Positions 7,023 to 12,802 of a stretch of 12,802 bases of DNA are shown piece after piece. Positions within the stretch are counted from its first letter, which is position 1. Each line of letters begins with the position of its first letter. The stretch is taken from the NCBI GenBank assembly GCA_003476705.1, contig DMVM01000086.1:4559-17360 (forward strand). Reading direction: 5' to 3'. The notes below the pieces were generated by a model. That model saw only the letters and a program-made list of their open reading frames with translations, was not told where the DNA came from and did no database searches. A program made the position numbers and the translations under genes. The stretch comes from Coprothermobacter sp. (lineage in GTDB: Bacteria > Coprothermobacterota > Coprothermobacteria > Coprothermobacterales > Coprothermobacteraceae).

Positions 7023-9649
7023 GCTAAACCAAGCCTCCTTTTACATTCGTAGATGGCTTGCTGCACTGCCACGGACAAGCGAGATGCATCAGTGCCTCCC
7101 GCTTGCACCAACGTGGGGCGTCCGCCACCTTTACCTCCTATGTAGGAAGCTGCAATGTTCACTACTTCACGGAGGTTTACCTTCTCTGCCACATCAGGTG
7201 AAGCTGCCAAGACCAAGACGGGTTTTTCATCGTTCAAGGTTCCCAAAGCTGCCACAAAGGGTTTGTTAAAGCTTCTCATGGCATCAACAGCAATGATGAG
7301 TGAACCGGGGTCTCTGGGTGGGAATACAGCATTTATGAATTTAACACCGTTTATCTCCTCCGCTTTGGTAAAGAGTTCTTTTCCTTCAGCAGTGTGCACC
7401 CGCTCAACAAGGTGCTTGATTTCTTTGTCCTTTTCTTTTAAGTCCTGGTTCAGTTTTTGTAGTTTTTGCACCACCATGTCTTTGGAGGTATCCAGCTCCT
7501 CTGCTACATCTTTCACCAACTTTTCTAAATTCCACATATGCTCCAGCGCCTTTTTTCCTGTGATGGCTTCAATTCTTCTTATACCTTGACTGCTTGCTGA
7601 TTCGCTTATGATATGGAACAAACCAATGTCGCCCGTTCGCTTTGCATGAGTACCGCCGCAAAGTTCCATGGACCAGTCGGGCACCTGCACCACTCTAACG
7701 GTTTCACCATATTTTTCCCCAAAGAGCGCCATGGCACCCATCTTCTTTGCTTCATCCAAACTGGTGAAGAATATGTTCACCTCTTTGTTTTCCAGTACTT
7801 GCTCGTTAACCAAACGCTCCACTTCTTGAATCTGGGCAGGGGACATGCTTTCAAAGTGGCTAAAGTCAAAGCGGAACCAATCTGGTCCGACTTTGGAACC
7901 ACCCTGTCTGACGTGATCTCCAAGCACGTGCCTAAGAGCTGCATGCAAAAGGTGAGTGGCCGTGTGTGCCCTTTGCATGGCTTTACGTCTTTCTGCGTCC
8001 ACCTGCAAAGAGGCTTCCTGTCCTTCTTTAATGACACCTGAAATTACCTTCCCGTAATGCACAATGACATTGCCGCCTAACACCTTCTGCACATCATCTA
8101 CGAAGAACGTGCCTGTTTCAGTGGTGATAATGCCGTGGTCTGCTTCTTGTCCTCCACTTTCAGCGTAGAAGGGGGTGTGCTCCACTATGATGGCACCTTC
8201 ATCGCCTTCGTGAAGCTCTGTTCGGCTATTATCCTTTACCGTTGCAATGATGGTGGAGCTGCCTTCCAACTGGTCATACCCGGTGAACTCAGTCTTTATG
8301 TTGCCCACAAGACGAGTAAAAATGGTGTCGGTGAGAACTGCTTCTCCGCCTTTCCAAGAGGCTCTGGACTGTTCTTTGTACTGCTCGATGATTTGGTTTA
8401 GCTTCTCTTTGTCTGTGCTAAGGTTATTTTCCTGCAGTACATCGTCAATGGTGTCCAAAGGCAAGCCGTAGGTGTCGTAAAGCCTGAATACCTCTTCAGC
8501 AGGCACTTCTTTGATGCCCTGCTTTTTTATTTGCTGGACTACTTCATCTAGGTAGCGCTGGCTACTGCTAAGGGTGCGCAGGAACGCTTCTTCTTCCTGC
8601 TTGATGAGTTTCATGGAAAGGTCTTGGCCACCGATGAGTTCCGGGTACCAGTTCTTATAGTGTTCAACGACAACGGGCACAATGTTGTAGAGGAATGGTT
8701 CTCCTTTACCAAGCTGTAGTCCGTACCTGACCGAGCGGCGAGCAATACGTCTTATAACATAACCTCTGCCTTCATTGGAGGGAACAGCACCGTCTGTTAT
8801 GGCAAAGGTGAGTGCTCTTATGTGGTCAGCAATAACACGAAAAGCGACTAAGTTTTCTTCGTATTTCTTGCCAGTTAGCTGCCCAATGGCTTCTATGATG
8901 GGCTGGAAAAGATCCGTTTCAAAGTTTGTGGGTTTTCCTTGCATGATGGCAGCCATGCGCTCAAGGCCCAGCCCTGTGTCGATGTTCTTTCTGGGTAAAT
9001 CAGAAAGGTTGCCGTTCTCGTCTTGGTAGTATTGGGTAAAGACCAAATTCCAGAACTCGCGGAATCGTTCTCCCTCTGCTGCGGGCCCTTTTGAAGGGTC
9101 ATCGCAAGGCCATTCTTCACCCATGTCGTAGTAAATTTCACTGCAAGGTCCACACGGACCTGTGGGTCCAGGAGGCCCCCAGAAGTTATCTTCTTTTCCC
9201 ATACGGACTATGCGGTTTTCTGGAAGTCCCACCAAGTTGTGCCATATGTCAAAGGATTCATCGTCATCTTGGTAAATGGTTACCCAAAGGCGTTCTGGTG
9301 GAAGTTTGAACCGCTGTGTAACCAACTCCCATGCCCAAAGAATGGCTTCTTTCTTAAAGTAATCGCCAATGGAAAAGTTTCCCAGCATTTCGAAAAAGGT
9401 GTGGTGCCGTGAAGTGTGACCCACATTCTCCAGATCACCCGTTCTAAGGCATTTCTGAACTGTGGTTATGCGCTTGGCAGGAGGCTGTGCCTGGCCTAAA
9501 AAATAAGGCTTAAACTGGACCATGCCAGCACTGGTGAACATGAGAGTGGGATCGTCAGGCAGCAAGGAAGACGAAGGCAAAAGTAGATGACCTTTCTCTT
9601 CAAAGAAACTTAGGTAAATTGAGCGTATTTCATCTCCGGACATGTACAT
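7019..9649 (-). CDS. alaS: Alanyl-tRNA synthetase
   Basis: This class II synthetase charges tRNA-Ala and edits mis-acylated Ser/Gly-tRNA-Ala. It is a full-length 876-residue protein. The catalytic core shows PSSSLLPDDPTLMFTSAGM (25-43), motif 2 around TSRHHTFFEMLGNFSIGDYF (79-98) and motif 3 IDTGLGLERM (223-232). The editing domain carries the zinc/catalytic set His562 and His566 (HTATH) plus Cys664 and His668 (CGGTH). A predicted coiled coil (about 705-755) leads to the C-Ala/DHHA1 domain with GGKGGGRPTLVQAGG (838-852). Two in-frame ATGs are possible, 9649 and 9643. The second gives the family-like MSGDEIRS terminus; neither has a strong ribosome-binding site (AAAGGATGG lies 15-24 bases upstream). 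The predicted leader is too short for a T-box. It is the first gene of the coupled alaS-gltX-peptidase operon. Confidence 0.97.
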   Translation of the reverse strand: MYMSGDEIRSIYLSFFEEKGHLLLPSSSLLPDDPTLMFTSAGMVQFKPYFLGQAQPPAKRITTVQKCLRTGDLENVGHTSRHHTFFEMLGNFSIGDYFKKEAILWAWELVTQRFKLPPERLWVTIYQDDDESFDIWHNLVGLPENRIVRMGKEDNFWGPPGPTGPCGPCSEIYYDMGEEWPCDDPSKGPAAEGERFREFWNLVFTQYYQDENGNLSDLPRKNIDTGLGLERMAAIMQGKPTNFETDLFQPIIEAIGQLTGKKYEENLVAFRVIADHIRALTFAITDGAVPSNEGRGYVIRRIARRSVRYGLQLGKGEPFLYNIVPVVVEHYKNWYPELIGGQDLSMKLIKQEEEAFLRTLSSSQRYLDEVVQQIKKQGIKEVPAEEVFRLYDTYGLPLDTIDDVLQENNLSTDKEKLNQIIEQYKEQSRASWKGGEAVLTDTIFTRLVGNIKTEFTGYDQLEGSSTIIATVKDNSRTELHEGDEGAIIVEHTPFYAESGGQEADHGIITTETGTFFVDDVQKVLGGNVIVHYGKVISGVIKEGQEASLQVDAERRKAMQRAHTATHLLHAALRHVLGDHVRQGGSKVGPDWFRFDFSHFESMSPAQIQEVERLVNEQVLENKEVNIFFTSLDEAKKMGAMALFGEKYGETVRVVQVPDWSMELCGGTHAKRTGDIGLFHIISESASSQGIRRIEAITGKKALEHMWNLEKLVKDVAEELDTSKDMVVQKLQKLNQDLKEKDKEIKHLVERVHTAEGKELFTKAEEINGVKFINAVFPPRDPGSLIIAVDAMRSFNKPFVAALGTLNDEKPVLVLAASPDVAEKVNLREVVNIAASYIGGKGGGRPTLVQAGGTDASRLSVAVQQAIYECKRRLGLA
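7034..7039 (-). promoter_or_regulatory. Ribosome-binding site of gltX, embedded in alaS
   Basis: AGGAGG is formed by the two Arg codons in the alaS C-terminus (K-R-R-L-G-L-A). It lies 11 bases before the gltX ATG at 7022, which overlaps the alaS stop (ATGA). Confidence 0.65.
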
Positions 9650-9713
9650 AGAGCTGTTGCACCATCCTTTCTATGGTTAGAAAAAACTTTGGACTCTTCA
9701 GTATGCTTACTTA

Positions 9714-9742
9714 CTTATATACTAATTATTTTAAATCATGAA
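9714..9742 (-). promoter_or_regulatory. Possible promoter of the alaS operon
   Basis: In the 97-base gap after cca, the minus strand reads TTCATG (9742-9737), 17 bases, then TATAAG (9719-9714). Predicted transcription would start near 9707, leaving a leader of about 58 bases. The match is only partial at -35 (3 of 6). Read-through from cca is the alternative, since no hairpin terminator is visible in the gap. Confidence 0.35.
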
Positions 9743-9746
9743 GCTT

Positions 9747-10598
9747 CTAAGCGTCACCAAGCTCCTGCTTTTCTCTTAAAAATGTTACACATTGGTCATA
9801 GTACTTGTGGGGGTCTTCTGCAGTGGGTGTTTTGGGTGCTCTGTGACGAAACAGTGCCCACGCTTTGTAAAGCTGTGTAAGTTCAGGTTTGTTTTGAACC
9901 AAGGCAGCCCAAACAGCTTTTTTACCGTGTGTGCATAGACACGCAGGTGCATCACTAAGATCCATGTTCTCCAAATCCCAGCACAAGTTTGTCAGTTTTG
10001 GAGGTAAGCCAAACAGCTCTGGATAGTGATGTGCTTCGCAAGCTGAGGTTCTAATGGGTACCAGGGGTGGCAATTTGGCTGAAGGCACTTTTAATGGAAG
10101 CTGGAAAAAGTCTTTAAGAATCTCTACAGCTTTAAGCCATTTTGGAGATAATATCATTTTTAGGTATTCTTGGTAAAGTCTGCCTTGGTTCACTTGCCTT
10201 AGCAGTAAAAGGCTGTCCACCTTGTCTCCCACAGGTGTTAGACCAATTTCAGCGCACAGCTTGGCAGCTCTTAAAATCCTTACTGGGTCTTCTTCCAGCC
10301 TTTCTTTTTTCACGGACAGCCGTTTACTAAAAAGGTCTTCTAATCCACCTCGTGGGTCATAGAAATTGCCTTCGAAATCCAGCGACATGGCATTCATGGG
10401 GAAATCGCGTTTTTGCAGGTTAAGTTGCGAGCTCACATCGACAATCTTGCGGCCTATGATGTACCGATAGGTTAGAACATCTTTTCCTAAAACAACCTTG
10501 GGTTCAAAGGGCACATGTGCGTCGGTTATGATATCATAATCTTTGGGCGGTTTGCCCAGTATGATGTCTCGCAAACAGCCGCCAACCAAGTAATCCAT
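9747..10598 (-). CDS. cca: tRNA nucleotidyltransferase / poly(A) polymerase family protein (class II), short form
   Basis: A member of the nucleotidyltransferase family that adds or repairs the CCA end of tRNAs. From the ATG at 10598 it has 283 residues. The active site is at the very start: YLVGGCLRDIILGKPPKDYD, with catalytic Asp20 and Asp22, as in the E. coli enzyme whose protein also begins only a few residues before the same motif. RDFPMNAMSLDFEGNFYDPR with GGLEDL and EEDPVRILRAAK follow, as does a neck segment (LKMILSPKW). Many relatives have about 400 residues, so a tail domain is missing; it could be a CC-adding, A-adding or full CCA enzyme. The frame stays open upstream, antisense to rplM, but those codons do not resemble the family. 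There is no Shine-Dalgarno sequence, and a -10 box lies 6 bases before the ATG. It is followed by alaS on the same strand. Confidence 0.85.
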   Translation of the reverse strand: MDYLVGGCLRDIILGKPPKDYDIITDAHVPFEPKVVLGKDVLTYRYIIGRKIVDVSSQLNLQKRDFPMNAMSLDFEGNFYDPRGGLEDLFSKRLSVKKERLEEDPVRILRAAKLCAEIGLTPVGDKVDSLLLLRQVNQGRLYQEYLKMILSPKWLKAVEILKDFFQLPLKVPSAKLPPLVPIRTSACEAHHYPELFGLPPKLTNLCWDLENMDLSDAPACLCTHGKKAVWAALVQNKPELTQLYKAWALFRHRAPKTPTAEDPHKYYDQCVTFLREKQELGDA

Positions 10599-10633
10599 GT
10601 TATTATTGTATATTGTAAAATTGGTATGGTCTG
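10599..10633 (-). promoter_or_regulatory. Promoter of cca, predicted leaderless start
   Basis: The minus strand reads TACAAT (10610-10605), six bases (AATAAC), then the ATG at 10598. Standard spacing puts the transcription start at the ATG itself. CAGACC (10633-10628), 17 bases upstream, is a weak -35 (3 of 6). A second TACAAT (10617-10612) would give a 7-base leader. No ribosome-binding site exists upstream. Confidence 0.45.
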
Positions 10634-10649
10634 GTAAAGAACGTACTAT
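10621..10649 (+). promoter_or_regulatory. Promoter of rplM-rpsI
   Basis: TTGGTA (10621-10626), a 17-base spacer and TACTAT (10644-10649) match a housekeeping promoter at 4 of 6 positions in each box. Transcription would start near 10656, about 52 bases before the rplM GTG. It overlaps the divergent cca promoter. Confidence 0.45.
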
Positions 10650-10707
10650 TTGATATGCTGTTTCGGCAATAAAAGTAACAAGATGGTTAATGGAAGGAGG
10701 AAACACC

Positions 10708-11139
10708 GTGAAAACCATAATGGCAAAACCAGGCCAGGTAGAAAGGAAGTGGTACGTGGTTGATGCTGCTGGTAAGCCGCTAGGAAGGCTCTCAGCAGGC
10801 ATTGCGCGTATTCTCATGGGCAAGCACAAACCCATCTGGACACCTGGCGTGGATTGTGGCGATTTCGTTATTGTAATCAACGCAGAGAAGGTAGCTTTGA
10901 GTGGCTCTAAAGAACTCAAGAAAGTGTATTATGACCACTCCGGTTATCTGGGTGGCCAGCGTGTCACACCAGCCTGGCAGCTAAGGCAGAAAAAGCCAGA
11001 GCAGCTCATTTACAGGTCAGTGAAGGGCATGCTGCCCAAGAATAGTTTGGGACGCAGGCAGATCACTCACTTGAAGGTTTATGCGGGGCCAGAACATCCG
11101 CATCAGGCTCAGCAGCCTGAGAAGATTGAGCTGCCATAA
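10708..11139 (+). CDS. rplM: 50S ribosomal protein L13
   Basis: An early-assembly protein of the large ribosomal subunit, 143 residues, the standard length. It shows [15 protein letters not shown] (12-26), the [23 protein letters not shown] region, [10 protein letters not shown] and the signature [13 protein letters not shown] plus [16 protein letters not shown] near the end. The start is a GTG placed 7 bases after GGAAGGAGG (10692-10700). The ATG at 10690 lies before that site and is rejected. The pairing with rpsI is the classic bacterial L13-S9 operon, with a 25-base gap. Confidence 0.98.
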   Translation: MKTIMAKPGQVERKWYVVDAAGKPLGRLSAGIARILMGKHKPIWTPGVDCGDFVIVINAEKVALSGSKELKKVYYDHSGYLGGQRVTPAWQLRQKKPEQLIYRSVKGMLPKNSLGRRQITHLKVYAGPEHPHQAQQPEKIELP

Positions 11140-11164
11140 AGGGCAAAGGAGATAGGAGGGAAAT

Positions 11165-11566
11165 ATGCAAGCACAAGCACCGGTAGTAGGTAGAAGAAAA
11201 AGGGCAGTTGCCAGAGTCAGATTGGTGCCTGGGACCGGTCGCATCCTTGTAAACGGGCATGATTACAAAGAGTACTTCCACCGGGTAACCTTGGAAAAGG
11301 TTGTTGAGAAGCCTTTTGAAGCTACGGGTACTCTGGGACAGTATGATGTTATCGCTCGCGTAGAAGGCGGCGGCAAGAGCGGTCAGGCAGATGCTATCAG
11401 ACTGGGGATTGCCAGGGCACTGGTTAGATTGAACCCTGAGTGGCGTAAACCACTGAGGCAAACCAAGTTGGTTTACTCTCTGCTTACCAGAGATCCTAGG
11501 GAGAAAGAACGCAAGAAATACGGACTGCACGGAGCTCGTAGGGCTCGTCAGTACAGAAAACGTTAG
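11165..11566 (+). CDS. rpsI: 30S ribosomal protein S9
   Basis: A small-subunit protein whose C-terminal tail contacts the anticodon arm of P-site tRNA. It has 133 residues, with GRRKRAVARVRLVPGTGRILVNG (9-31), the GGGKSGQADAIRLGIARAL signature (about 69-87), SLLTRDPREKERKKYG and a basic tail ending RQYRKR that retains the conserved terminal Lys-Arg. The ribosome-binding site AGGAGGG (11154-11160) lies just before the ATG. No terminator separates it from the tRNA 27 bases downstream, so co-transcription is likely. Confidence 0.98.
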   Translation: MQAQAPVVGRRKRAVARVRLVPGTGRILVNGHDYKEYFHRVTLEKVVEKPFEATGTLGQYDVIARVEGGGKSGQADAIRLGIARALVRLNPEWRKPLRQTKLVYSLLTRDPREKERKKYGLHGARRARQYRKR

Positions 11567-11593
11567 AAACGCGTTAAAATACTATTGTTAGGT

Positions 11594-11670
11594 GCGCCTG
11601 TGGCTCAATTGGATAGAGCAGCGGACTACGGATCCGCAGGTTGGGGGTTCGAGTCCCTCCAGGCGCGCCA
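11594..11670 (+). tRNA. tRNA-Arg (anticodon ACG), CCA encoded
   Basis: A 77-base cloverleaf. The acceptor stem is GCGCCTG with CAGGCGC, the discriminator is G, and the CCA end is genomic (11668-11670). The D stem is GCTC/GAGC. The anticodon stem is GCGGA/TCCGC with loop CTACGGA, giving anticodon ACG. The T stem is GGGGG/CCCTC around TTCGAGT. A34 would be deaminated to inosine to read CGU/CGC/CGA. TAAAAT (11575-11580) and TACTAT (11580-11585) upstream could be a -10 of its own, but no convincing -35 accompanies them. Confidence 0.97.
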
Positions 11671-11677
11671 TTTTTTT
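11671..11677 (+). terminator. T-run immediately after the tRNA, possible termination site
   Basis: Seven T residues directly follow the tRNA CCA end. The tRNA acceptor/T arms could act as the upstream structure. There is no separate dedicated hairpin, so this is a weak call. Confidence 0.3.
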
Positions 11678-11866
11678 GTGTCCCCTTGATCTTGAAACGT
11701 TTTTATTTTGCTTAACCCTCTGCCATCTTCCTTATAGCTTATAATTTGCACCTTCTTTGGGTATCTTTTTTACCGATTTATGGTGAACGTCGAAAGCACA
11801 AGCACTATGAAGCTGCCAAACATTGCTGTTGGTTGCTGAGTAAGATGGCTTTGTGGAGGTGATATA
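11678..11866 (+). promoter_or_regulatory. Intergenic leader of the TSUP gene, with -10 box and ribosome-binding site
   Basis: A perfect TATAAT at 11740-11745 is the best -10 candidate (predicted start near 11752); the -35 region is poor. That leaves a leader of about 115 bases. It contains a weak hairpin (GGTA/TACC around 11760-11774), another weak CCAAAC/GTTGG pairing, and an unconvincing 19-codon ORF (11780-11839). GGAGGTGAT at 11855-11863 is the ribosome-binding site for the GTG at 11867. I recognise no riboswitch class here. Confidence 0.4.
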
Positions 11867-12652
11867 GTGACGCAGCTTCTAATTGTTCTGGTTGGGCTGA
11901 TAGCAGGCGTAGTCACTGGTCTTATTGGAGCCAGTGGGGTGATGGTTATTGTCCCGGGGTTAATTATGCTGGGCTATGGAGCGGCTGATGCCATCGGGGC
12001 GAGTTTGTTTGCTGATACGGTAGCTTCTCTGGTAGTTAGTTGGACGTATTACCAAGCAGGCAACGTGAACTTAAGGCAGGGTTGGTGGATTGCTGTGGGG
12101 TCCGTTTTGGGTGCGCAAGTCGGAAGCTTCATTTCTCCACATATTGATGAAAGCAGTTTAGGAAGCTCATTTGGAATTTTCCTCATTATCACGGCTATAA
12201 TATTCGCTCTGCGAGGTATGGGTACGGTTATTCCTGTAAATGGGCAGCCGGTGGCAAAACGCGAGCCAAATAAATTTCTTAAAGCTCTTAGGAAAAACGT
12301 GGTATTGTCCAGTCTCATTCTTGGTTTTCTTGTAGGCATAGTAAGTGGCCTGCTGGGGGCGAGTGGCGGAGTTATGATACTGCTCATTTTGGTTTTTCTA
12401 CTGGAATACAGCATGCATGAAGGTGTCGGTACGTCGACCTTTATCATGGCTTTTACTGCCGCTTCAGGTGCCATTGGGCACGCCTTTACGGGTAACCTTC
12501 CGCTGGGGGCAGCAGTGCTAAGTGGTTTAGGCACCGTCATAGGGGGCAGGTTTGCTGCACGGTTTGCGAACAGGGTAAATGAAAAAGTTTTGAGTTACAT
12601 AGTCGGAGCCATTTTCGGTATTCTCGGTGTGACCATGCTGTTTGGTCTGTAA
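11867..12652 (+). CDS. TSUP (TauE/SafE) family membrane permease
   Basis: A 261-residue integral membrane protein of the sulfite exporter TauE/SafE family (PF01925), whose members move sulfur-containing or organic anions; the substrate cannot be read from the sequence. There are about eight hydrophobic segments in two repeated halves. GLIAGVVTGLIGASG (10-24) and GFLVGIVSGLLGASGG (153-168) are clearly homologous, and each is followed by a small-residue-rich helix (ADAIGASLFAD and HEGVGTSTFIM). A basic cytoplasmic-type linker (about 118-145) joins the halves. The GTG start lies 7 bases after a strong GGAGG, giving MTQLLIVLVG. No clear terminator follows. It stands alone, unlinked to sulfur or taurine genes in this window. 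Confidence 0.9.
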   Translation: MTQLLIVLVGLIAGVVTGLIGASGVMVIVPGLIMLGYGAADAIGASLFADTVASLVVSWTYYQAGNVNLRQGWWIAVGSVLGAQVGSFISPHIDESSLGSSFGIFLIITAIIFALRGMGTVIPVNGQPVAKREPNKFLKALRKNVVLSSLILGFLVGIVSGLLGASGGVMILLILVFLLEYSMHEGVGTSTFIMAFTAASGAIGHAFTGNLPLGAAVLSGLGTVIGGRFAARFANRVNEKVLSYIVGAIFGILGVTMLFGL

Positions 12653-12769
12653 TCTTACTGCTTTGTAGTTTTTGTCAGCGTTTCTTGTGTGGTGTAAGTT
12701 GAGGAAAGCTGGGTTATACTGATTTTGCAGTGCGTTTGCGCAAATTCTCAGGTAGGGAGGCTCAACCAC
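12653..12769 (+). promoter_or_regulatory. Intergenic region with possible promoter for the next gene
   Basis: TATACT at 12715-12720 is a plausible -10, with no good -35. A perfect 10-bp palindrome, TTTGCGCAAA (12735-12744), sits just downstream of the predicted start and could be an operator. AGGGAGG at 12754-12760 is a ribosome-binding site 9 bases before the ATG at 12770. Confidence 0.3.
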
Positions 12770-12802
12770 ATGACGATGAAGGGTAATCATAAGGAAACCC
12801 AT
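12770..12802 (+). CDS. Start of an unidentified gene (runs off the window)
   Basis: Only 11 codons are visible, reading MTMKGNHKETH. The start is supported by AGGGAGG at a 9-base spacing and a candidate -10 box upstream. That is too little to name a family. The second ATG (12776) would be spaced too far from the site. Confidence 0.6.
   Translation, partial: MTMKGNHKETH

Noticed and set aside
7613..8041. 142-codon plus-strand frame inside alaS
   Set aside because: It is antisense to the conserved editing domain of AlaRS, which is clearly the coding strand.
9650..9746. T-box leader ahead of alaS
   Set aside because: The gap is under 100 bases, with no specifier hairpin, no T-box sequence and no terminator/antiterminator pair.
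10599..10919. N-terminal extension of the cca reading frame across and antisense to rplM
   Set aside because: The extra 107 codons do not resemble the family, candidate starts there (10718, 10706) lack ribosome-binding sites, and the ATG at 10598 gives an E. coli-like N-terminus.
11063..11530. 155-codon minus-strand frame opposite rplM-rpsI
   Set aside because: It lies wholly antisense to two certain ribosomal protein genes, with no ribosome-binding site or family resemblance.
11780..11839. 19-codon leader peptide upstream of the TSUP gene
   Set aside because: It has no ribosome-binding site and no run of a regulatory amino acid, so it is probably chance.
12049..12540. 163-codon minus-strand frame opposite the TSUP gene
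   Set aside because: It mirrors the codon bias of the real membrane protein gene, and its sequence resembles no protein family I know.
1..12802. CRISPR arrays, insertion sequences, phage or defence genes
   Set aside because: No regularly spaced repeats, terminal inverted repeats or transposase/integrase-like proteins are visible; the content is housekeeping.

Overview
This window looks like chromosome from a low-to-moderate GC, probably thermophilic, Gram-positive-type bacterium. The evidence is strong AGGAGG ribosome-binding sites, a tRNA with an encoded CCA end, an exported protein with copper-amine-oxidase-like repeats of the kind common in thermophilic Firmicutes, and a PHP-type family X DNA polymerase. 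Coprothermobacter or a relative would fit, but that is an impression from gene content and not a database result. There are no insertion sequences, CRISPR repeats or phage genes, and no intergenic gap exceeds about 200 bases.

Layout. Bases 1-906 hold the C-terminal 301 residues of UDP-galactopyranose mutase (glf). It converges on ndk (918-1340, minus), with only 11 bases between the stops. ndk is divergent from polX (1485-3200), which is followed by gpmA (3272-4018). A bidirectional hairpin terminator (4059-4095) separates gpmA from a minus-strand block that reads, in transcription order, cca (10598-9747), alaS (9649-7019), gltX (7022-5616) and an exported C39-type peptidase-like protein (5616-4117). 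alaS/gltX and gltX/peptidase overlap by 4 and 1 bases, so these three form a tight, translationally coupled operon. cca is divergent from rplM-rpsI (10708-11566), which is followed by tRNA-Arg(ACG), a TSUP-family membrane permease (11867-12652), and the first 11 codons of an unidentified gene (from 12770).

How the genes fit together. Most of the window serves translation: tRNA 3'-end repair (cca), tRNA charging (alaS, gltX), a tRNA, and two ribosomal proteins. The rest covers nucleotide balance (ndk), DNA repair (polX), glycolysis (gpmA), cell-surface galactofuranose (glf) and transport. The least explained element is the secreted cysteine-peptidase-like protein that is translationally coupled to glutamyl-tRNA synthetase.

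I did not find a clearly new multi-gene system. The best second-look items are: two candidate leaderless genes (ndk and cca), each with a -10 box exactly 6 bases before the ATG; a Cys beside the catalytic His of NDK; loss of two arginines from the R-x-P-x-R stretch of Glf; and Arg-Arg (AGG AGG) codons at the ends of alaS and gltX that double as ribosome-binding sites for the next gene.
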